Assembly (NCBI GenBank): GCA_037833965.1
Contig: AP031351.1
Span: 11,854,501-11,918,500, forward strand
DNA: 64,000 nt
Direction: 5' to 3'
From: Marchantia polymorpha subsp. ruderalis
Taxonomy: Eukaryota; Streptophyta; Marchantiopsida; Marchantiales; Marchantiaceae
The position numbers and the translations under genes are program-made. Below, one piece after another: positions 1 through 12,000 of the stretch. The notes below the pieces were generated by a model. That model had not been told where the DNA came from. It did not search any database and saw nothing but the letters and a program-made list of their open reading frames with translations. Numbering within the stretch: the first letter of the stretch is position 1; the number at the start of each line of letters is the position of its first letter.

Positions 1-3000
1 GTACTCATCCACTATAGAAAAACATTTCTTTGCAAAGGCTGCCTGTGGAAGAGAACTATGTTAGAGAGCTCATATCGATGTATCGACATGCGGGGACATG
101 ACCTTACGAAGGACCCCCAAGCCCGAAAATACGACCTGATAAGCAGCATTATTTCAGTGCCTAGGATAAATAAAGCACGACAGCATTTCTCTACGTGAGC
201 AACCAATGGAGCTGAGTTAACGCAAAACATACATAAATGTCCAGTGTTCATACTTTGTGAAAAAATGCTCTGAAGGAGTAAGTTTCGCTATCCGATCCTG
301 CTGGACATTTCTATATCTATGTTGTACACATTCAAAACTTAGTTACTCACTCTAGTTTCCTGATCTTGCCAGCTTCCTTCTGCCAGATGAAAAGGTGTAT
401 ACTGCACGAACATGTTGATGACATGCTTTCCTAAATGTGTCACATTTAGGAAAGCATACCACTGCCATTCAGATAATTTGAACGCAATAACCAAAAAGAA
501 TTGCCAGACCTTCAATTACAAATGGTATATGCTCTGCAATCCCCTTGAGGAGAAACTGATCAGTTTCGCACTTGATTATGTTAATTACATAAGAAGACTG
601 AACTAAGGATCAACAGCATGTACTTCTTGAGTTTCAAACTCACGCACCAGGAGGAGCGATCGTAGGGTCCACTGCGGATGGAATAGTAAGTTCAATCAAA
701 GGTCTTGCTGAAGGTCGTCCGTTTAGAGCATCTTTGTATGCCTCGTCAAGTTCCTGCATACTGTGCACAATGGAAAGTAAGTCTAAACCAAAGTCCACGA
801 TGAGCGAACTATGCTCTAGTTCGTAACTACAGATATTTTCTCGATATCCAACAATGGCCGAGCATCACTGCTCACTCAATTAAAGGTTTAGTTGTATCAA
901 GTTAATGATCAGTGGTGTGAAGGTTGATGTCAAACTTGGAGATGAAAAAGGCCTGTCATTCTCGTATATCTTCACAATGCCGGTAGATCATATAGGAATT
1001 TCAATCCAAGTCAGAGATTTTACATAATTCTTTAAGACCTTTTCACTGCCTTCACTCCCTTTCCCGACCAGTGGCAGATCATCTACATACAATGCATTGT
1101 AAAACACTCCATGCTTGATATACAAACTCAATTCTGGGAGTGCTCTCTGAAAGTCTTGTAGCCTGATATACCTATATAATCTTTTATTGCACTTGTAGGA
1201 GCTTGCTTCAGCCCATAGAGTGCTTTCTCCAACGAACACATATTTCCACATGAAACAATGTACCCATCAGTTACATGTAAGTACGTTTCCTCTTCCAATA
1301 CCTACTTCATAAGGCACCATCTGACTTTCAACTTCAGAAGCAGCAGAAATTTGGGGTTCTGAAATGTATGTCTTCGTGATAAAGATAGACTTCTATGATT
1401 ACAAGGTACTGGAAATGATAGTAAGACAGGTAGAGTAGCAGGTTCAGAAGCTATAGCAAGTTTTGCAAAGCTAACATCCGTTCATATCCTCAGGATTGTT
1501 CTCTAGATTTTTTGATTGAATAGAATGATTTCTTTTAATCGTTCTTCATAACGATTAAGAAATTTCTTGAGCTTTTCATTTCACGTTTTTTCTTCTGATT
1601 CTTTGGTATGTGAGAATGAGCTGAACACCCAAACACTCTCAGAATGGTATGAAGTTACTTACCACTTAATCCTTCCTCTGGTATGATGCCCCTCGATGCT
1701 TGAAGTATGACATTTGCTTCAGATGCAGTAAGCAGTCTTTAAACCAAAGCTCCTCCCAGAATTATTCCCGAAATAATCATTAATGGAGATTCTTCTAGTA
1801 AATAAATCTAAGTAAATTAAATATGAGGAGAATATTTATAGATGTAACAGCTAGAGATATTTCATCACACAATGCAATAACAGAATGATATAACAGCAGC
1901 GTTTTAATTATAGTAAGAAGCTTTGGCTCCTTCTCGACATTGTTCCCCGAAATTACACATTCAGATTAGCTCGGGCTCTCTCATAGTTTTATCTCTGATG
2001 GTGCTGTGGAGTTTCTCTGCTCTTGGATTGTGTGATGGGCTATCTCTAACTCTCACATCCTTTCACGCTACTTATAATCTATTTACTTTATACCTCCACT
2101 AATATTAATCTCTTCATTTCCTTCCTGTACCAGTTTCTGTATGACTTTCTACCATGTTTATGAAATCATCCTTCCTCCACTGCGCATCCTTCATGCTTTT
2201 GACGCTATTGGTCAAGTATATTAGGTATCCACTCTCCTGTGACTCAACCTCATTCAATGCTTAGGTGCAAAGTAAGCATGTTCAAAATTCTTCTGCTTCA
2301 CCTCTGCTTCACCTCTGACGTGCAAGTTAGTTGCCATCCAAACCTCCATAGTATACCACCTATCGGCCATTATCCATTCAAGAATCTCTTCTAAAATGCA
2401 CATCAAAGTCCGTTTGAGTGACCTTACCCGGGGGCAAGCTCACGAATATTTAACATATTCAGGAACATATCTAACTTTCAGCACCACCATATTAAGTTGG
2501 CTGACCGTGTTCATTGACCCACACTAGTGCAAAATGATTATTCAAATCATTGAAGTAGTTCCTACTCCAAGTCATTGAGTGCCAAGTAATTGTTCAAATC
2601 CTTGGAATAGTTCCCATTCCAAGTCAGTGAGCTTTCGCTATATCTCCGCGCTCTACGTATCTCCATATCTCCTTCATGTTGCTAAATTGTTGACTGTTGT
2701 AACTCATATCAGAGCTGCATAATGAATTTTAATACCATCCAGGTATTTTTAACTCCTGGTCATCACAGCACCTGATGACCATCAGATGCTCTAATGTGAA
2801 CATCTCATCTTCAAAACACTTTTCAATGTTTTCAGGTTTTTGACAGAACTTCCAGTGACCATAAAGCCTCAGATTATTTTCAATCTCAAGTGCCCATTCT
2901 CCCATTTTCTGTTATTCAACGAGGTAAGCTTCATGATCTTGTCGATCTTATCAAACTCAACAATCGAGTGTGGGCCCATAACTCTTTGATATTTTGAACT

Positions 3001-6000
3001 CTGTTGGAGCTATTCACATGAAATTGTTCTAGATGTATCACTAGTGACTTATGACTCCAAGACTTGGTACCACTCCCGTGATCCTCAGGTAGGCAACACT
3101 CGGATAGAAGTCAGGCAACACTCAGATCCCACTCTCTACTGACATGACCCGAACTCAAAATTATGCTATCACTTTTCAATGTCTCTCAATCCGACAAACA
3201 GATAGGACTACCACTAGCTAGATGTGTGTAACACTCAGACAAGCAAATTACAAACCAAAGTTGATGGCTCAAACTTAGGCTTATACCCAAACTCGAAAAC
3301 CTAATCTTATGGCCGCTGATGGCCGGTGAAAACACTTATAAACAGAACCTAACTAAACCCTAGTAGTCATTAAGTTTAAGCTATTACAGCTACTATTTTA
3401 CCTCTAAATACAGAGGAAACCTGACTTCAAATTTAAGAATGTTAGAAGTCGTGTTACTACCCACTTCTTGGACCTCCGTACACTCACGTTATTTGACATA
3501 TGTACTTTGTACTATAGTCGTGGTCATGACACTTAGTCACGACCAGCCGCTGAACATTAGGGTTTTCTGTATCTCTCGGATGACCACTGTCACGGTTGGG
3601 TATATATCCCCCATCCGGGTTCTCTCCCCATTGACTAAGATCTTCTCTCCAAGACTCAGTACCTGTGTCTCGACTCTTTCTTGCATTGCCTCACTCAGAG
3701 CAGTAGGGTTTAGAGTTCAGAGTTTGAAGACTTTTGAAGGTTTACTTCGGCAGAACGTGAAGCTTAGCACAGAGTTTAGTTCGAGTTGAGGAAGATGACT
3801 TCTCCAGGGGTTTCAACCCGAATCGCATGGAAAGACCTCCCCAGATTCAGTGGGGAGCATTTCCATGTCTGGAAGAGCAAGATCAGTTTAATCCTTCAAC
3901 TGGAAGGACTGATGGGCATCATGGAAGGAACAGAAGTTCGGCCAAGCACTCCACCTGGTTCTACAACAAGAACTCCAGAGTCAGGCGCAGGGAGCAAGCA
4001 AGAATGGGATGTTAAAAATCTCATGGCCTTGGCGGTGTTGAGTGACTTGTTGAAAGACCATCAACATCCATTGATCGCTCGCCATTCTACAGCTGCAGAG
4101 GCCTGGGCAGAACTGTTTTGAATCCCATGATGTACCAATGCAGATGCACTTGAGAGATTCATTGCATTCTCTCAAAATGAAGTCAGGCGAGTCTGTAGCG
4201 AAACATATCTCCAAGTTTCGTCTACTTCTTCACCAGTTGGCATCTATAGGGCAGACTATTCCAGAGGTAGAAGCTTATACCTGTCTCCTTCAGAGTCTTC
4301 CCATCGAGTATAGATCCTTTGTGCGCTCCATGAGGACACAGCAAACTTTGACCACCCAATCTGTTATTGCTGGTGTTCTTCTTGAAGAATCACACCTTCA
4401 AGAAGAAGAAGAGTTGACAGAAGGTATGGCAGCACTCTACACAGCAAAGAAACGAGGGGGGGCGCCAAAGATGATGCATCCTAGACACTCCACTGAGGCA
4501 GGTCCTTCATCACGACCAGAACCTCCTGCAAAACCATTTTTTTCCAGGCAAAAGATGAAATGTTTCTACTGCAAGAAGAAAAGTCATCTTGCCAGCGAGT
4601 GCCGGAAGAAGAAACACGACAGTGCTTCTTCACATTCTACACCAAACGATCACCAGCGGTTGTATGTCACTGTTCTAACATCCATCGGAATGGATCCAGC
4701 CTAGTACCTGGATTCTGGTGCTACTCAACACATGGCATACAACAAAAGTGCTTTTGTGACATATACTGAACTCCCATCGAAGGAGTTTGTATATCTCGGC
4801 GACGACAGTCGCCAACTCATTCAGGGAAAAGTTAATGTCTTCATTTCTTTGAACGATGGACAAGAACGGATAATTTCTGAAGTGTTACACGTTCCTGGTC
4901 TCCACAAGAATCTCTTTTCAATACATCAACTTGTTCAGCAAGGAGCGAGTCTACTCGTTATACCTTAAAGATGCATCTTGAAGGGAAAGAAGGGTAACAT
5001 CATTGCTCAGTGCATCAATGATAACAACCTGTTTAGGCTGGAAACGACTTCTTTCAACACACTTGCAGTTCCTGCTGATGTTTGTTATTCGGCTTCCAAC
5101 ACCAAAGAGCTGGACACCTACCAATGGCATCTCAAGCTCGGCGATATGAGTCTTCCGCGGATTCAGCAAATGAAGCAGCATCATATGGTAGAAGGGTTGG
5201 AGAAATGTTCTTTTCAGACTCTCCCTTTCTGCACATCATGTGCTCTAGGGAAGTCGACAAGAGCCAAGTTCCCAAACAAAGGAGCCACTCATGCTAAAGA
5301 CCTTCTTGGTCTAGTACACACTGATATTTCTGGCACTCTGAGAACTCAAACATTTTCGAAATGTAGGTACTTCATCACATTAATCGATGATGTTTCACTA
5401 TATACGCATGTATATTTGTTAGAAGTCGAATTACTACCCACTTCTTGGACCTCCGTACACTCAAGTTCTTTGCTGTATGTACTTTGTACTATAGTCGGGG
5501 TTGTGACAGATTGTCACGACCAGCCGCTGTCCACTAGGGTTTCTGTATCTCTCGGACTGTCACGGTTGGGTATATATTCCCCATCCGGGTTCTCTCCCCA
5601 TTAACTAAGATCTGCTCTCCAGTACTCAGTATCTGTGTCTCTCGACTCTTTCTTGTATTGCCTCACTTCTGATATGGTATCAGAGCGTTAGGGTTTAGAG
5701 TTCAGAGTTCGAAGATTTGTTCTTTGAAGATTCACTTCGGCAGAACGTGAAGCTCAGCACAGAGTATAGTTCGAGTTCAGGGAAATGACTTCTCCTGGAG
5801 TTTCAACCCGGTTCGCATGGAAAGAGCTCCCCCTCCCCAAATTCAGTGGGGAACATTTCCATGCATGGAAGGGGAAAATTAGTTTAATCCTTCAACTGGA
5901 AGGACTAATGGACATCATGGAAGGGGTCGAAGTCAGGCCAAGCACTCCACCGGGGTCTACAACAAGAACTCCAGAGTCAGGCGCTGGCAGTAAACAAGAA

Positions 6001-9000
6001 TGGGATGTCAAAAATCTCATGGCCTTGGCGGTGTTAAGTAACTCGTTGGAAGACCATCAACATCCATTGATCGCGCGTCATTCTACAGCTGCAGAGGCCT
6101 GGGCAGAACTGAATGCATTTTTTGAATCCCATGATGTACCAATGCAGATGCACTTGAGAGATTCATTGCATTCTCTCAAGATGAAGTCAGGCGAGTCTGT
6201 AGCGAAACATATCTCAAAGTTTCGTCTACTTCTTCACCAGTTGTCATCTATAGGGCAGAACGTTCCAGAGGCAGAAGCTTACACCTGTCTCCTTCGAAGT
6301 CTACCCATTGAGTATAGATCCTTTGTGCGCTCCATGAGGACACAGCAAAATTTGACCACCCAATCTGTTATTGCTGGTGTTCTTCTTGAGGAATCACACC
6401 TTCAAGAAGAGGAAGAGTTGACAGAAGGTATGGCAGCACTCTACACAGCAAAGAAACGAGGAGGGGCGCCAAAGATGATGCATCCAAGACACTTCACTGA
6501 GTCAGGTCCTTCATCGCGACCAGAACCTCCTGCCAAGACATCTTTTCCCAGGCAAAAGATGAAATGTTTCTACTGCAAGAAGAAAGGTCATCTTGCCAGC
6601 GAGTGCAGGAAGAAGAAACACGACAATGCTTCTTCACATTCTACACCAAACGAACACCAACGGCTGTATGTCACTGCTCTAACATCCATTGGGATGGATC
6701 CAGCCTGGTATGTAGATTCTGGTGCAACTCAACACATGGCATACAACAGAAATGCTTTTGTGACATATACTGAACTTCCATCGAAGAAGTTTGTATATCT
6801 GGGCGATGATAGTCGCCAACTCATTCAGGGAAAAGGTAATGTCCTCATTTCTTTGAATGATTGACAAGAACGGCTAATACCTGAAGTGTTACACGTTCCT
6901 GGTCTCCACAAGAATCTCTTTTCCATTCATCAGCTTGTTCAGCAAGGAGGGAGTCTACTCATTGAACAAGATCGATGCATCTTGAAGGGGAAGAAAGGTA
7001 ACGTCATTGCTGAATGCATCAACGACAACAACCTGTTTAGGCTTGGAACTACTTCTTTCAAGACACCTGCAGTTCCTGCAGAGGTTTGTTATTCGGCTTC
7101 CAACACCGAAGAGCTGGACACCTACCAATGGCATCTCAAGCTCGGCCATATGAGTCTTCCGCGAATTCAGCAAATGAAGCAGCATCACATGGTAGAAGGG
7201 TTGGAGAAATGTTCCTTTCGGACTCTCCCTTTCTGCACATCATGTGCTCTAGGGAAGTCCACAAGAGCAAAGTTCCCAAGAAAAGGAGCCACTCGTGCTA
7301 AAGACCTTCTTGGTCTAGTACACACGGATATTTGTGGCCCTCTGAGAACTCAAACATTCTCGAACTGTAAGTACTTCATCACATTCATCGATGATGTTTC
7401 ACGATATACGCATGTATATTTGATAAAACAGAAGTCTGAAGCCTTTGCCAAGTTTCAGGAATTCAAAGCAATGGCTGAAAATTACCTGAACAAGCGCATC
7501 AAGGTTCTGCGATCAGATAATGCTCTTGAATACAAATCTCGAGCTTTTACTGATTTTTGTACACTTCACGGCATACAACGACAGTTTTCCATTCCTGATA
7601 CTCCTAAACAAAACGGAGTAGCAGAACGGAAGAATCGAACTTTGATCGATTCTGTTGTTGCCATGTTGACACATTCTGGTCTCTCTCATGGCTATTGGGG
7701 AGAAGCCATCCATACAGCCGTTTACTTGCAGAACAGATCTCCATCGAAGGCTCTACCCACCACCAAAACGCCTTACGAACTTTGGCATGGGCAGAAGCCG
7801 GATCTGCGGAATCTACAAGTTTTCGGATGTACTGCCTTTGCTCATATTGAGAAAGGCCATCGGGGTAAGATAGACCCCAAGAGTGTAGAATGTGTTTTCC
7901 TTGGCTACTCTACTACAGCCAAAGGATATCGCGTACAGAGAAAGGACTCTCACAAGATTCTTGAAAGCAGATCCGTCAGATTTATGCCTCTTGCAGTTCG
8001 AGAAGCTACCTCTCACCATCAGCCAGCATCAGTTATTCCACCTGCTGAGCAAGAAGGTTTTACTCCCTTTCGCCCTGTTCCACTAGCTCCATCGACTGAT
8101 CCAGTTCGCAGGAGGTTACCAGCAGAACAGCAACCAGCAGGACGACCACCAGCGGTAGGAGAATTCAGTCCAGGGACACCATCACATGCAGTGGGAGTTC
8201 CACAGGCAACTTCCACTTCATCCGTAAGTCATTCTCCCACTGTTGAAGTCCCTGCAACTTATCCAGCCCGTTTTGGCCAGACTTATCAGAGACGCATGTG
8301 GAAGCTACGGGAGAATTCTCTCTCTTCGGCTCCTCTTAATGATACAGTGTGCAACCTCGAAGACTTACTGGGAGAACTCCGAATTCACAACACTGCATCT
8401 GAAGTCCCGCCTGCAGCTACGGGGGATGCTTCATCGTCTTCCCACTCCATCGATCCTCTCTTTCGAAGGGGGGAAAGAGTGAGGAAACGTGTCGAAAGAT
8501 ATGATCAACTTTTGGAGAAGAGGAAGAAGCATCGAGGACTATTTTCATACGGAGAGACTCACCAAGAACCTACTTCTTATGAAGAGGCCTTACAAAATGC
8601 TAATTCCATCAAATGGAAACAAGCTATGGAGGACGAATTTACTTCCTTGAAGAAAAATCACACCTGGACACTGACAGAGTTACCTGCGGGTAAGAACGTC
8701 GTTGGCTGCAAATGGATTTACAAAATCAAATACAAGCCTGACGGTTCTGTTGATCGATACAAGGCCAGGTTAGTAGCCAAAGGCTATTCACAGGTTTATG
8801 GTGTTGACTTTTCAGAAACTTTTTCCCCGGTGGTGAAGATGACATCCATTAGGGTGTTAATGGCTCTAGCAGCTCAATACAATTTAGAGCTGCACCAGAT
8901 GGACGTGAAAACTGCATTCCTGAACGGGCGGTTGGACGAAGAAGTCTACATGGCCATTCCTGAAGGGTTGAAAATCTCTTCTGAGAATAACATGGTGTGT

Positions 9001-12000
9001 AAACTGAATAAGTCCATTTATGGACTGAAACAATCATCACGACAGTGGTACCAGAGGATTGACTCGTTCTTACTGCAGATTGCCTTTACCAGGGCAATGC
9101 AGATAAAGATGTTTACGTTCACTTTCAGGAGAATGCATTTGTGTATTTAGCGCTGTACGTGGACGACTGTATACTGGCAAGCAATTCATTGCGTCTCCTC
9201 ACGAAGATCAAGGAGAAACTTAAAGCGGAGTTCAAAATGGTGGACTTAGAAGAGATCCATCATTGTCTTGGTATGCAAGTTGCCAGAAATCGTGAAGAAG
9301 GATGGATTCGGATCTCCCAGCCACGATATTTGGTTAAAAAGCTTGCGAGGTTCAACATGGCTGACTGTAAGCCAATTGATACACCCATGGAACCCGGTTT
9401 GAAGTTAAGTACGCTTGACTCTCCCAATTCAGTGGGAGAAAGTGAAGAGGTGAAGAATATTCCATATCAAGCTGCAGTTGTGAGCTTGATGTGGGCTATG
9501 ATCTGCACTAGACCAGATATATCCTTTGCTGTCAGTTCTGTGGCTCAGTTCATGTCAAATCCTGGATTGACACATTGGAAGGCAGTCAAGAGAATTTTCA
9601 GATACCTGAGAGGAACTCTCGACTTTGGCCTTGTGTTCACGAGGGTTGACAAACCATCCGGTTTGACTGGATATTCTGATGCAGACTGGGGTGGTTGCCT
9701 TGACACGAGACGATCGACGTCTGGATACTGTTTCCAACTTAATGGCGGAACCATTAGTTGGACATCCAAGAAGCAAAAGTCAATAGCGCTTTCTTCTACA
9801 GAAGCCGAGTACATGGCTTTGTCCAAGGCTGGAGCTGAAGCTATGTGGTTAAGAGAATTACAAACGATCTAGGTTTTGAGCTGGAGTCGACCACTATTTT
9901 CTGTGACAACCAAAGTGCCATGTCACAGATAGAGAACAACAAAAGTCACGAGAGATCTAAGCATATTGACATTAGATACCATTTTGGCAGAGATCTGGTT
10001 ACCAATAACTTGGTGAAATTAGTTTATGTTCCAACAGAAGAAATGATTGCTGATATTATGACAAAACCATTAGCTAGAGAAAAGCAGTGGTATCATAATC
10101 AGAATTTAGGTTTATTAGTTGGAAATGTGGATGAGCGAAGTAAGTAGGTAGTAAGTGGGAGTGTTAGAAGTCGAATTACTACCCACTTCTTGGACCTCCG
10201 TACACTCACGTTCTTTGCTGTATGTACTTTGTACTATAGTCGGGGTCGTGACAGATTGTCACGACCAGCCGCTGTCCACTAGGGTTTCTGTATCTCTCGG
10301 ACTGTCACGGTTGGGTATATATTCCCCATCCGGGTTCTCTCCCCATTAACTAAGATCTGCTCTCCAGTACTCAGTATCTGTGTCTCTCGACTCTTTCTTG
10401 TATTGCCTCACTTCTGATAATATTTAATACAACAGAAGTCTGAAGCCTTTGCCAAGTTTCAGGAATTCAAAGCGATGGCTGAAAATTACCTGAACAAGCG
10501 CATCAAGGTTCTGCGATCAGATAACGCTCTTGAATACAAATCTCAAGCTTTTACTAATTTTGGTACACTTCACGTCATACAATGACAATTTTCCATTCCT
10601 GATACTTTTGAACAAAACGGAGTAGCAGAACGGAAGAATCAAACTTTAATCGATTCTGTTGTTGTCACGTTGACACATTCTGGTCTTTCTCATGGCTATT
10701 GAGGCGAAGCCATCCATACAGCCGTTTACTTGCAGAACAGATCTCCATCGAAGGCTCTACCCAACAACAAAACCCCTTACGAACTTTGGCATGGGCAGAA
10801 GCCGGATCTGCGGAATCTACAAGTTTTCGGATGTACTGCCTTTGCTCATATTGAGAGGGGCCATCGGGGTAAGATAGACCCGAAGAGTATAGAATGTGTT
10901 TTCCTTGGCTATTCTACTACAGCCAAAGGATATCGCGTAAGGACTCTCACAAAATTCTTGAAAGCAGATCTGTCAGATTTATGCCTTTCGCAGTCTGTCA
11001 GATTTATGCCTTTCGCAGTTCGAGAAGCTACCTCTCATCATCAACAAGCATCAGTTGTTCCGCCTGCTGAGCAAGAAGGTTTTACTCCCTTTCGCCCTGT
11101 TCCACTAGCTCCATCGACTGATCCAGTTCTCAGGAGGTTACCAGCAGAACGACCACCAGCGGTAGGAGAATTCAGTCCATTGACACCATCACATGCAGTG
11201 GGAGTTCCACTGGAAACTTCCACTTCCTCCGTAAGTCATCCTCCCACTGCTGAAGTCCCTGCAACTTATCCAGCCCGTTTTGGCCAGACTTATCAGAGGC
11301 GCACATGGAAACTACTGGAGAATTCTCTCTCTTCGGCTCCTCTTGATGATACAGTGTGCAACCTCGAAGACTTACTGGAAGAACTCCGAATTCACGACAC
11401 TGCATCTGAAGTCCCGCCTGCAGCTACGGGGGCTGCTTCATCGTCTTCCCACTCCATCGATCCTCTCTTTCGAAAGGGGGAAAGAGTAAGGAAACGTGTC
11501 GAAAGATATGATCAACTTTTGAAGAAGAGGAAGAAGCATCGAGGTCTATTTTCGTATGGAGACTCACCAAGAACCTACTTCTTCTGAAGAGGCCTTACAA
11601 AATGCTAATTCCATCACATGGAAACAAGCTATGGAGAACAAATTTTCTTCTTTGAAGAAAAACCACACCTGGACATTGACAGAGTTACCTGCGGGTAAGA
11701 ACGTCGTTGGCTGCAAATGGATTTACAAAATCAAGTACAAGTCTGACGGTTCTGGTAATCGATACAAGGCCAGGTTAGTAGCCAAAGGATATTCACAGGT
11801 TTATGGTGTTGACTTTTCCGAAACATTTTCCCCTGTGGTGAAGATGACATCCATTAGGGTGTTAATGGCTCTAGCAGCTCAATACAATTTAGAGCTGCAC
11901 CAGATTGACGTGAAAACTGCATTCCTGAACGGGGGTTGGATGAAGAAGTCTACATGGCCATTCCTGAAGGGTTGAAGATCTCTTCTGAGAAAAACATGGT

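Larger units (their letters stand above)
5417..10419 (+). mobile_element. Young full-length Ty1/copia retrotransposon (copy B), 5,003 bp
   Basis: Copy B has two 258-bp LTRs (5417-5674 and 10162-10419) that differ at only two positions, a primer site complementary to initiator tRNA-Met directly after the 5' LTR, one gag-pol frame, a purine-rich tract before the 3' LTR, and an ATATT target duplication. The gene order gag, protease, integrase, RT, RNase H defines Ty1/copia. It sits inside copy A, in the same orientation. Coding lesions (one stop, two frameshifts) make it non-autonomous despite nearly identical LTRs. Confidence 0.97.
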
